Notes: a model not told the origin generated them from the letters alone. A stretch of 64,000 nucleotides of DNA from Selenomonas ruminantium subsp. ruminantium ATCC 12561 (GCF_000424065.1 NZ_AUJE01000004.1:62001-126000), one strand, 5' to 3'. Shown: positions 16,727 to 24,186, numbered from the stretch's first letter. Numbers and translations are program-made.

Positions 16727-18781
16727 ATGTTATTTTATCAGGTAAAGGTTGCTTGTTCACTCGTTGATAATGGCAAAATGCAAAAAAACTATGAAGAATC
16801 ACAGAACGCTTGGCACAGGCTAATAGAAGATATAAATGATACGCTCGAAACGGACGCCAACGAATCAAAAATATTTATGACCATTTACAAGGCTTCCCCG
16901 GAGGAACTATTCTTTATTGCCGTTATTGATTCTCTTGAATCCCCCTCATCTAAAACTCTACTTAAATTTTTGGCTGACTGTGTCAGCGAAAAATATGGAC
17001 TCTCCCTGCAAAGAAAAGCACAGATGAAGGAAATCTCCCCTAAAGAAGCAAGAAAGTTTTTAGAAAACAGTTCTCATTTTATTAGCCGCAATCGCTATTG
17101 GGACAACGACAATTATAGTCTTGATTATTATAACAACAGAGATTTTCAAATCACAGAACAAATTTTTGATAATTTCCCCACCAACTTAAACGCTGCCCTT
17201 GAAGATGCCCATACATTTATACCGGATAAAACCTTGTTGGAGGAAATCAAGCGTATCTATACCCCCACTCATCCACACAAGTATCAAGGTCATCCTGTAC
17301 ACTATAAACTCTCTGCTGATAATAAAAATTCCGCCTTGCAGCTTGCCACCTGCTTATGCCGCAACCTTTACGCCAATCAACGTCTTGTAAGCCGTTGCAT
17401 CAGTTATATTTCCGATATTACTGAAGGCTGTTTTAACGATTCGAATATCGAGTCTATTTTCCGACAAAGTGCAGGCGGTACTATTGTCATAGAACTTACG
17501 GGAAGCAAAGAAGAACATCAAAACTACACAACTTGTTATGAGGAAGTCGTAAATTTTTTCACCGAAAAAATCCGTAAGTATCAACGGAATACCCTCTTTA
17601 TTCTTGTGGAAAACACACATAATCCCGGCTTTACACACAATTTAATCAGCTCACTACAAGAGGAAATGTTCTTTATTGAAATAAAAGAAGGAACGGGTAA
17701 TCGGCAAACAGCAGCAAAATATCTGCAAAAATTATTAACTGATGGCAAGATCTCCTATAACACCGAGCAGATAGAATACGTTTTAGGTGATAAGACTGTA
17801 TTTCGCCCCTCCGATATTTATCAGATGTATGACCGGCTCTATCGAAATAACTTACGTAACAACGCATACACAGCATATAAAGAAGTCAGCCGGGTTACAC
17901 TTTCCGTCAAAAAGCATGCTGAAAAAGACGCATACAGCCGCCTGCAATCCATGATTGGCCTGCAGGAAGTCAAAAAAGTTATCGAAAATATACTGGACAC
18001 CTTCCGCGCGCAAAAAATACGTTCTACTATGGGATTAAACCAGTTCCGCCCCAATATGCACATGGTCTTTACCGGCAATCCAGGGAGTGCTAAAACCACG
18101 GTAGCCAGATTACTGTCAGAAATTCTTAACAGTGAAGGTATCCTATCATCCGGTGAATTTGTGGAATGTGGCCGTGCCGATTTGGTTGGCAAATATGTAG
18201 GCTGGACAGCCCCAACGATAAAGAAAAAATTTCGACACGCCGAAGGCGGGATTTTGTTTATTGACGAAGCCTATTCGCTTGTTGATGACTGTGATGGCTC
18301 TTACGGAGACGAAGCCATCAATACCATCGTGCAGGAAATGGAAAATAACCGCGATGATACCATTGTTATATTCGCCGGCTATCCCGATAAAATGGAAAGA
18401 TTTCTCGAAAAGAATGAAGGTCTGCGCAGCCGTATCGCCTTCCATATTGATTTTCCCGATTACACACCCCAGGAACTATTGGATATCCTGCATTTGATGG
18501 CCAGCGAACAGGAATTGACGCTCGGTGCAGGTATAAATGAAAAATGCCGCGAAATATTCAACAAAGCCAGCCAAACAGACAACTTCGGCAACGGCCGCTT
18601 TGTACGCAACATGCTGGAACAAGCACAAATAAAACAGGCCAGCAGAGTTATGCAGGAATACAATGGAAAGGAAATTGACCGCCATATACTGTTGGAACTG
18701 AAAAAAGAGGATTTTGATGTAAATGTGGCGAAACAGTATAAATCCAACAACAGAACACTTGGTTTTGTACCAAATTCATAA
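16727..18781 (+). CDS. CbxX/CfxQ-type AAA+ ATPase with extended N-terminal half
   Basis: A 684-residue protein. The C-terminal AAA+ domain (about 405-660) has Walker A GNPGSAKTT at 450-458, Walker B ILFIDEA with Asp513, and a conserved arginine-containing stretch (LRSRIAFHIDF), matching the CbxX/CfxQ/EccA-like group. The region from about 195 to 390 looks like a second AAA-related fold without a P-loop, and the first 190 residues match nothing I recognise. Members of this group remodel other proteins. AAAGGAGG precedes the ATG. Two small paralogous proteins follow in the same operon and are its likely partners or substrates (inference). Confidence 0.8.
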   Translation: MLFYQVKVACSLVDNGKMQKNYEESQNAWHRLIEDINDTLETDANESKIFMTIYKASPEELFFIAVIDSLESPSSKTLLKFLADCVSEKYGLSLQRKAQMKEISPKEARKFLENSSHFISRNRYWDNDNYSLDYYNNRDFQITEQIFDNFPTNLNAALEDAHTFIPDKTLLEEIKRIYTPTHPHKYQGHPVHYKLSADNKNSALQLATCLCRNLYANQRLVSRCISYISDITEGCFNDSNIESIFRQSAGGTIVIELTGSKEEHQNYTTCYEEVVNFFTEKIRKYQRNTLFILVENTHNPGFTHNLISSLQEEMFFIEIKEGTGNRQTAAKYLQKLLTDGKISYNTEQIEYVLGDKTVFRPSDIYQMYDRLYRNNLRNNAYTAYKEVSRVTLSVKKHAEKDAYSRLQSMIGLQEVKKVIENILDTFRAQKIRSTMGLNQFRPNMHMVFTGNPGSAKTTVARLLSEILNSEGILSSGEFVECGRADLVGKYVGWTAPTIKKKFRHAEGGILFIDEAYSLVDDCDGSYGDEAINTIVQEMENNRDDTIVIFAGYPDKMERFLEKNEGLRSRIAFHIDFPDYTPQELLDILHLMASEQELTLGAGINEKCREIFNKASQTDNFGNGRFVRNMLEQAQIKQASRVMQEYNGKEIDRHILLELKKEDFDVNVAKQYKSNNRTLGFVPNS

Positions 18782-18800
18782 GCAAGAAGAGGATAATTTC

Positions 18801-19178
18801 ATGAGAGAAAGATCTATACAAATCCGCAAAGCCATGACCTGGCTCCGCCAATGCGATGATGCCGCCTCCCCTCACTTCAATATAAAAACGGGAAGATGGT
18901 CTTTAGGCAAAGGAAAAAAACAAACAGAATCCTATTATTTAGAAAAGATTATACAAGATTATATCGGTATGAAATTAAAATTCCGCTATCAATGGCATGG
19001 AGAAATCATCACACGCCATGTCTTTGCCGAGGTACTGGAAGACATAATCTACCGTTATGATGATTTCAACATTACCGGTTTTGAAGAAGACTACAATATA
19101 CAGCAACGCAAATGGCTGATGTTGATACAGAATAAGATTAAGCTGCTAAAGTCCGGAAAGGTGATTTCTCATGCGTAA
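18801..19178 (+). CDS. Unknown small protein, paralogue of the next gene
   Basis: A 125-residue basic and aromatic protein without membrane segments or known motifs. The ATG at 18801 is preceded by AGAAGAGGA and lies 19 bases after the AAA+ stop codon. Its C-terminal half (FAEVLEDIIYR...FNITGFEEDYNIQQ) aligns with FSDVLQDVLYC...FTVGEFTEQYSQQQ in the following protein. The two are therefore tandem diverged copies of one small family. Its position in the AAA+ operon suggests a partner or adaptor; no function can be read from the sequence. Confidence 0.7.
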   Translation: MRERSIQIRKAMTWLRQCDDAASPHFNIKTGRWSLGKGKKQTESYYLEKIIQDYIGMKLKFRYQWHGEIITRHVFAEVLEDIIYRYDDFNITGFEEDYNIQQRKWLMLIQNKIKLLKSGKVISHA

Positions 19179-19563
19179 AGAACTAAAATACACCTATAGC
19201 AAATGGCCGCCAAAGAAAGGCGTATCCAGTGAAAAAATCCCTCATTTCTGCAAAAAATCAAATGAATGGCGATGCATGGTAAAGGGATTCGATGATAAAA
19301 ATTATGAAGAACGCGGTCCTATCGAATGGGTAATGGCTGAATTTGTACAATATAACGAAACATATGATTACTACATAGAAGAAGATATCTGCCAATGCGA
19401 TTGGCCAAATCATTCGCATACATTTAGCGATGTGCTCCAAGATGTACTATATTGTCCACAACATTTCACGGTGGGAGAATTTACAGAGCAGTATAGCCAA
19501 CAACAGCTGAACCTAATCCATGCTTTGAAAGAAAAATTATTATCCAGTAAAAAAGCGAGATAA
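19171..19563 (+). CDS. Unknown small protein, paralogue of the previous gene
   Basis: A 130-residue acidic and aromatic protein that starts eight bases before the previous gene ends, which points to translational coupling. It contains three cysteine/histidine-bearing stretches (HFCKKSNEWRC, ICQCDWPNHSH, YCPQHF) that could bind a metal, but the spacing matches no finger I know. The C-terminal half is homologous to that of the upstream protein. It is the last gene of the WYL-linked AAA+ operon. GGAAAGGTGAT precedes the ATG. Confidence 0.7.
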   Translation: MRKELKYTYSKWPPKKGVSSEKIPHFCKKSNEWRCMVKGFDDKNYEERGPIEWVMAEFVQYNETYDYYIEEDICQCDWPNHSHTFSDVLQDVLYCPQHFTVGEFTEQYSQQQLNLIHALKEKLLSSKKAR

Positions 19564-19585
19564 AAAATTTACTGATGAATCGCAA

Positions 19586-19624
19586 AATGACCTCCTGACA
19601 GTTCATTTTTGTCAGGAGGTCATT
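19586..19624. terminator. Perfect 14-bp inverted repeat after the AAA+ operon
   Basis: AATGACCTCCTGAC (19586-19599) and GTCAGGAGGTCATT (19611-19624) form a perfect 14-bp stem with an 11-base loop. There is no T-run after it on the plus strand, so it may act as an mRNA-stabilising or weak termination structure. Confidence 0.55.
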
Positions 19625-19693
19625 GCTACAAAACGTACACATATCACAAAATTTTCTCATCAACTGTCACAAGTGAAAAATATATCGATTATC

Positions 19694-20371
19694 TTAAATA
19701 AACCAATATGATCTATCACGTCCAATATCCGGGAAATTTTTTAATATATCTTCCATCCTATACCCTGGATTTTGAAGCATCCATTGCTTTATGGTTTTAA
19801 TCAGCGTGGTAACATTTTCTACTGACCGTAATTTGCCTGCATCAACATCCACTTCCACCACAGCATCATATTTGGTCAAAATGTTATTTTTCCGTCCATG
19901 CCCCAGCAATAATTTCCCCTTAAAATTTATCATGCAATTAAACATAATATTAGGATAGTGCATTATCACTGGACTATCATGTACCTTTTTGGGTTTTACC
20001 CCCATGTAATTCGGGTAAAGCCATTCATTATCGCCTGTATGAATAAATACATCTTTCAAGCAACAGCCAATTTCATTTAATAAAAAGACTTCTGTAAGAC
20101 CTTGCCAATTCCATTGGCTGATTCTATTTGGCTGCAATGGCGCGTTATCTATTGGGAACCAAGTGGTCAAATAGCCTTCCAGTGAATCATTCCGTGGAGT
20201 ATTTCTCCAAACACTCCACGGAACAGTCGCTCTTTTTCCTGTACAGCTATTCTGGTAAAAAATTAAATCGTACGGCTCTCCCTTTAGCAATATCACGGTA
20301 CTAAGCGGAAAATCTGGCAATTTCATTTTTCCGTCAATACGTACATATTCGCCACTATCGATAAAATTCAT
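19694..20371 (-). CDS. Unknown 225-residue protein of the WYL-linked island
   Basis: I do not recognise this protein. It is 225 residues, without a signal peptide or membrane helix, and rich in aromatic residues. The N-terminal part is beta-rich in appearance (EYVRIDGKMKLPDFPLSTVILLKGE), followed by tryptophan-containing segments, and the C-terminus looks helical with a final DRSYWFI. AAGGAGG lies eight bases before the ATG. It is transcribed from the minus-strand promoter of operator copy 2, which suggests co-regulation with the WYL/AAA+ genes. Confidence 0.65.
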   Translation of the reverse strand: MNFIDSGEYVRIDGKMKLPDFPLSTVILLKGEPYDLIFYQNSCTGKRATVPWSVWRNTPRNDSLEGYLTTWFPIDNAPLQPNRISQWNWQGLTEVFLLNEIGCCLKDVFIHTGDNEWLYPNYMGVKPKKVHDSPVIMHYPNIMFNCMINFKGKLLLGHGRKNNILTKYDAVVEVDVDAGKLRSVENVTTLIKTIKQWMLQNPGYRMEDILKNFPDIGRDRSYWFI

Positions 20372-20401
20372 GATTTCAACCTCCTTATCATGTATATCTT
20401 C

Positions 20402-20451
20402 AATATACCATTAACAATGTACAAAAAAATGCACATTGTATTCCCTATAAA
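20402..20451. promoter_or_regulatory. Back-to-back promoters around operator copy 2
   Basis: The core GTACA-A6-TGCAC lies at 20419-20434. Minus-strand TATATT (20402-20407) and plus-strand TATAAA (20446-20451) are each exactly 11 bases from the core, the same geometry as copies 1 and 3. The minus promoter serves the 225-residue protein gene and the plus promoter a 25-codon ORF. Confidence 0.72.
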
Positions 20452-20483
20452 AAAAACTTAATAAGAATTAAGGAGGCAATTCC

Positions 20484-20561
20484 ATGTTCTTATTTAACAC
20501 TTACCATTCCGCACACCAAAAAAATATGATAAATGGGAAAAGGAAAATGAATGAACGATAA
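20484..20561 (+). CDS. 25-residue micro-ORF with its own promoter and terminator
   Basis: A 25-codon ORF beginning MFLFNTYHS and ending GKRKMNER. A perfect AAGGAGG (20470-20476) lies seven bases before the ATG, the TATAAA of operator copy 2 lies 32 bases before it, and a strong terminator stem begins at its stop codon. The whole unit is about 170 bases long. The peptide is basic at its C-terminus and hydrophobic/aromatic at its N-terminus. Its upstream layout resembles that of the AAA+ gene (AAGGAGG, then ATG-TT-TT codons), so it could also be a relic of a duplicated operon start. Confidence 0.5.
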   Translation: MFLFNTYHSAHQKNMINGKRKMNER

Positions 20562-20612
20562 AAATATGCACGCTGAGAGTGTGAGAGTGTAAACTCCAGC
20601 GTGCATATTTTT
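20560..20612. terminator. Bidirectional terminator between micro-ORF and Mrr-like gene
   Basis: AAAAATATGCACGCTG (20560-20575) pairs with CAGCGTGCATATTTTT (20597-20612), a 16-bp stem with A/T tails on both strands. Confidence 0.85.
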
Positions 20613-20628
20613 ATGCTCTATGTTATTT

Positions 20629-21708
20629 TTAGATTACGCAATCGCTAACCCCAACATCAATCAACATTTTTGCAAATTCACCGCCATTTATCAATCGAAT
20701 AGGTAAAGAGATATTTTGAATACTCTGCTGAAGAGCTGCTTGCTTTACTTCTGGCGAATATTCATCACAAGATGATATTATCCATGCAGCGCAGGTATAA
20801 TTATTTTTATCAACGCCATCAATATAATTTTTAATTTGAGTTATCGCCCAGTTGTCGTTCTGAATACCCTCGTAATGCTTAGCCTGAATATAAACCACTA
20901 GATTAAGCCTTGAAAAAGTTGCTATAACGTCAGCATCGCCATCATCAGGCTTGTTGGAAGCATTTTTTGGTGGGATATATACATCGTCTGCTCCCAGTTT
21001 CTTCATGTACCATTCAACGAGTAGTTCAAATTTATCTGGAGTAATTTCTTTTTGGATTAACTCCTTCAATGATTTGCTCAAGTTATCCGATACTGTTGTG
21101 TAAAAATTTAGTGGCTTATTATTTTTTATATCAGCAACAACATTTTTTACATCATCAGCCAAATCATTCAAATTTCCGTTGGTTGCGCGTGATTTCAAGC
21201 GTTTTGTCAGGGCACTTTTAAGGAACTGAGCTCTAGGAGCAAATTCAGTTCCATTACTGTAATGAGTAATGGGCGATACTTTTATAAAGAAGCCTAAGTC
21301 GTATTCTTTACCGTCACTATCAGAAATTCCTGCACCATCAAAAACAACACCTTTACCATTCCAATCCTTGATGCTGTCAATGATGTCACGCGGCAAATTG
21401 TTAATTGATTTTGCCGTTTCCAATACTTCGTATACAGCAAATGTTCCCCACGAAGGAATAACTACCCAATCGCCCACTGCAAATCTAGAAAAATTCCACA
21501 AAAACCAACGATTACGGCTAACTTTGTTATAGATCTCTTGAAAAATTTCATTGTATTTTTCCTCATCAATAGTACCTGCCTTAATCTCCGCAACGACTGT
21601 ACCATACTTCGGCAAGAGATCACCAAATCCTATGGTCATATATCCTTTTTCCAAAAGAGGATAAGACACACGCGCCTCATAGCTGATACGATGAAACCAA
21701 TAATTCAT
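20629..21708 (-). CDS. Mrr-like restriction endonuclease with N-terminal EVE/PUA-like part
   Basis: A 359-residue protein. The C-terminal region (about 223-355) is an Mrr_cat PD-(D/E)XK nuclease: FELLVEWYMKKLGADDVY, then acidic residues at 258-260 (GDADV), then QAK with Lys277, and a final LINGGEFAKML. The N-terminal region (about 1-150, with FAVGDWVVIPSWGTFAVYEVLE) resembles the EVE/PUA-like heads that some Mrr proteins carry, possibly to read modified bases. Mrr enzymes cut foreign or modified DNA. It lies 21 bases after the HD-domain gene, with AAAGGAGAG before the ATG, and so shares the promoter of operator copy 3. Confidence 0.78.
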   Translation of the reverse strand: MNYWFHRISYEARVSYPLLEKGYMTIGFGDLLPKYGTVVAEIKAGTIDEEKYNEIFQEIYNKVSRNRWFLWNFSRFAVGDWVVIPSWGTFAVYEVLETAKSINNLPRDIIDSIKDWNGKGVVFDGAGISDSDGKEYDLGFFIKVSPITHYSNGTEFAPRAQFLKSALTKRLKSRATNGNLNDLADDVKNVVADIKNNKPLNFYTTVSDNLSKSLKELIQKEITPDKFELLVEWYMKKLGADDVYIPPKNASNKPDDGDADVIATFSRLNLVVYIQAKHYEGIQNDNWAITQIKNYIDGVDKNNYTCAAWIISSCDEYSPEVKQAALQQSIQNISLPIRLINGGEFAKMLIDVGVSDCVI

Positions 21709-21729
21709 ATCACATCTCTCCTTTCAAAA

Positions 21730-22299
21730 TCATTCTTCCACCACAAAGCAACTCCAACTATCAGCATACTGAAGTAGCAATGTCAATTTTTCCTCACGAG
21801 TTGCCACGCTTCTGTTATCTTCCACATACTGCCCATCATGGTAGGCAATCGCCTGCACTTCTTCCTCTGTGAGCGGGAAACGTGGCGTAATGAGATAGAG
21901 GCTTCTAATCGGCACGCTAAGATAGGTCAGTTCATTATTAAAACGATAAGGCGGATTGGCTGCATAACCATAAGCTTTTTGCTTCGGTGTCGGTTCATTT
22001 TTGATGTACTGCGGATTCCCCGGCATCCCTGCTTTGCCCAAATCATGCAGGAGTGCCACGATAACGCAGCTCTCGTCACTTATTTCCGGAGTCAGCGTGC
22101 TTTTCAGTTTCAGCATGGTTTCGGCGACATTTACACTATGTTCTAAAAGTCCCTGTTCATGGCACAGATGAAACCTTGTCGAAGCTGACGCTGTCAAATA
22201 TTCTGTCTCATTTTCGATATACGACATCAGCTCCTGAAACTCCTCCTTCCTGTCCATAACTTTATCCTTCAATTTCTGATAGCGCTTCATCAAGTCCAT
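21730..22299 (-). CDS. HD-domain phosphohydrolase-like protein
   Basis: A 189-residue HD-superfamily protein. The metal-binding residues are visible: His54 in LLEHS, the HD pair at 85-86 in LLHDLGK, and a later YHD motif near residue 153. Similar small HD proteins are common in phages and plasmids; substrates range from nucleotides to oligonucleotides and cannot be told from the sequence. It is the first gene after the minus-strand promoter of operator copy 3 and precedes the Mrr-like gene. GGAGG lies ten bases before the ATG. Confidence 0.78.
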   Translation of the reverse strand: MDLMKRYQKLKDKVMDRKEEFQELMSYIENETEYLTASASTRFHLCHEQGLLEHSVNVAETMLKLKSTLTPEISDESCVIVALLHDLGKAGMPGNPQYIKNEPTPKQKAYGYAANPPYRFNNELTYLSVPIRSLYLITPRFPLTEEEVQAIAYHDGQYVEDNRSVATREEKLTLLLQYADSWSCFVVEE

Positions 22300-22349
22300 A
22301 AGTAATGCTCCTCCATTTTATCAATCATGGTTTTATTACTGTTGGTACA

Positions 22350-22399
22350 AGCATAGCAAAACATATGTACAAAAAAATGCACATTGTCCATGATATGCT
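22350..22399. promoter_or_regulatory. Back-to-back promoters around operator copy 3
   Basis: The core GTACA-A6-TGCAC lies at 22367-22382. TATGCT occurs on the minus strand (22350-22355) and on the plus strand (22394-22399), each exactly 11 bases from the core. The minus promoter serves the HD and Mrr-like genes. The plus promoter points into the iteron origin and the rep gene. Confidence 0.7.
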
Positions 22400-22400
22400 T

Positions 22401-22472
22401 ATTGCAGAATTTTAACGGACAAAATTTTTTTCCTATTGCAGAGAAAAAACGCCATCATTGCAGAAAAATAAC
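22401..22472 (+). repeat. Three direct iterons of a plasmid-type origin
   Basis: Three copies related to ATTGCAGAAAAATAACGG start at 22401, 22435 and 22457. They lie on the plus strand, directly after the -10 box of operator copy 3. Confidence 0.75.
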
Positions 22473-22573
22473 ATCCACAGGTGCAGTATGCTTGATTTTA
22501 TTGCTGTCACGCACCTTTTCCCCAGCAAATCAACAAGTTATCCACAGCTTTATCCACATATCTCCATCATTAA

Positions 22574-22675
22574 CGGTTATTTTTCTGCAATCGCCGTCAA
22601 AAATCTGCAATCCCACCGTTATTATTCCGCAATATCTCCGTTAAAAATCTGCAAAGGCGTTATTTTCCTGCAAAT
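22574..22675 (-). repeat. Five phased iterons on the opposite strand
   Basis: Five inverted copies of the same iteron lie at about 22574, 22595, 22617, 22639 and 22658. The spacing of 19-22 bases is close to two helical turns, as expected for Rep-binding iterons. Confidence 0.75.
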
Positions 22676-22896
22676 AAAGGCCCTATTTTCGCCGTGCGGC
22701 GTGGTCTGCCATCAGCCGCCTATATATTGACTTAACTTTTATGAAATCCAATAAGGCAAATAAACGCCCCCTAAGAATAAATCATACGCGCAAGGATTAG
22801 GCCTGTTTTATCCTTTGACCGCGCTTAATTGCAGATATTTAACGTGCTTGCTTACGCCGCCAAATTTTGCTAATGTGTTTAACACGAGGTGAAAAC

Positions 22897-24168
22897 ATGA
22901 CCACTCCCCAACAGTTAGAACTGCCCTTTTTCTCGTCCATACAATACGCTGCGGCCTATCCGCTCAGAGCTACCTCCAAGCTGGAGAACAATGTCTACTC
23001 CGCAGTCCGCTATACCATTCAGCAGATGGTCTACTCCGGCGCAGAGTTTGAGGTGGACAAGAACATCCATATTCCCATTGATGTCCGCAGTGAAGCCAAG
23101 CTGCGCAATATTGACGATTGGTTCACGCTCTACCGCAATATCGAACGGGCGATGAACAAGGTTTCCAAAAATGCTTACAAGGAGCGCATTATCCTTGATA
23201 ATGCGGAAGACAAGGAAAAATACATTGAAGCCGCCATTGTCACCACTACGCATTACAATGCGGAAAGCGGCGTTATCACCGTGACCGTCAATGCCGATTT
23301 CGTCAAATACTATGTCGCCATGCTGCTTTCCCGCCCGGAAATTCAGGTGCCGCGGGAATTTGATGCCTTTGCCCGTTCCAGCTACACCTATCCGTTTTCC
23401 CGCTGGCTTTTTGGTCAGATTGCCATATTGCAGAAAAATAACGAAAATCCTCCCTATAAAATCTCGATTTCCCTTGAAGATTTGATGGCCTTTGTGCCAC
23501 CGTCCTCTGCCTCTATCCGGCCATCTTCCTACAGCCGGGATATCATCTCCTCCGTCATTGAAGATATGAATGAAAACGAGTTCTGTCCTGTGACGATAGT
23601 AAATCCCCATGATATCGTGTCGCGCCGCACAGGACGCCGTATTGCCGAATTTACTTTTGAAGTGGAAATGCGCCCGTTGGGCGCCAATAAATATCCCTTG
23701 CTTACAGCTATATCAGGCAGCGGCCTGCTTAACGAAAGCAGTGTGCCGTCCCGCGATTATCTGCACAAACGCCTGCAGAAGCTCGGCTTTGCCGAATCCT
23801 CATGGAGCAAGCTGGACAACCAGCCTGCCGTTTGCTGGAAAGTCATTCTCTACACGCTGGTCAAAGTCAAGGAACACGCCCATGATGCCACGCCATTCAA
23901 TCCCGGTGCCTACATTCAGGGCATGTTGAAACGCCGCTCGGAACAGGCATTGTTGAAGGACAAAAACATAAAGAGCCTTGCACTGGATGTCCTGCGCAAA
24001 GCTCCTGAATACGTTGATGAAGTTATCATTGCGACAGCCGGTGTACGCACTGCCGCTGACCAATTTCTCGCTATGGCTATTCAAAACCGTCCTGTACCGA
24101 AACAAACTGCCAATAACAATCCATTTTTGCGGGAATATCTGGCTAAACACAAGGATGTAACAAATTGA
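22897..24168 (+). CDS. Plasmid-type replication initiator (Rep_3-like)
   Basis: A 423-residue soluble protein resembling iteron-binding initiators with two winged-helix domains: about 35-180 (containing AVRYTIQQM and the YTYPFSRWLFGQIA helix further on) and about 185-310 (ISLEDLMAFV and RDIISSVIEDMNE). It should bind the iterons upstream to open the origin. The ATG at 22897 follows GAGGTG by five bases; the TTG at 22867 is a less likely start. One full iteron sequence lies inside the gene at 23427-23443. A strong terminator follows. No partition, mobilisation or integrase gene is visible in the window. Confidence 0.7.
   Translation: MTTPQQLELPFFSSIQYAAAYPLRATSKLENNVYSAVRYTIQQMVYSGAEFEVDKNIHIPIDVRSEAKLRNIDDWFTLYRNIERAMNKVSKNAYKERIILDNAEDKEKYIEAAIVTTTHYNAESGVITVTVNADFVKYYVAMLLSRPEIQVPREFDAFARSSYTYPFSRWLFGQIAILQKNNENPPYKISISLEDLMAFVPPSSASIRPSSYSRDIISSVIEDMNENEFCPVTIVNPHDIVSRRTGRRIAEFTFEVEMRPLGANKYPLLTAISGSGLLNESSVPSRDYLHKRLQKLGFAESSWSKLDNQPAVCWKVILYTLVKVKEHAHDATPFNPGAYIQGMLKRRSEQALLKDKNIKSLALDVLRKAPEYVDEVIIATAGVRTAADQFLAMAIQNRPVPKQTANNNPFLREYLAKHKDVTN
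23427..23443 (+). repeat. Iteron copy inside the rep coding sequence
   Basis: ATTGCAGAAAAATAACG occurs within the rep gene, matching the iteron consensus over 17 bases, in the orientation of the first three iterons. Confidence 0.65.
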
Positions 24169-24186
24169 CCATAACCAACCAACAGG

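Larger units (their letters stand above)
22401..22675. other. Iteron replication origin with two perfect DnaA boxes
   Basis: Three plus-strand iterons and five minus-strand iterons face each other across a region holding two perfect DnaA boxes, TTATCCACA at 22538-22546 and 22550-22558, spaced 12 bases apart. A Rep initiator gene follows at 22897. This is the classic make-up of an iteron plasmid origin. Whether it still fires inside the chromosome cannot be told. Confidence 0.72.

Noticed and set aside
22401-22675. Possible CRISPR array
   Set aside because: The repeats are 17-20 bases, lie in both orientations, are spaced 19-34 bases with almost no spacer, and no cas genes are present. They are iterons.
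22458-22730. A plus-strand frame of about 90 codons across the origin region
   Set aside because: It runs through iterons and DnaA boxes, with only a weak ribosome binding site. The repeats explain the sequence better than a gene.
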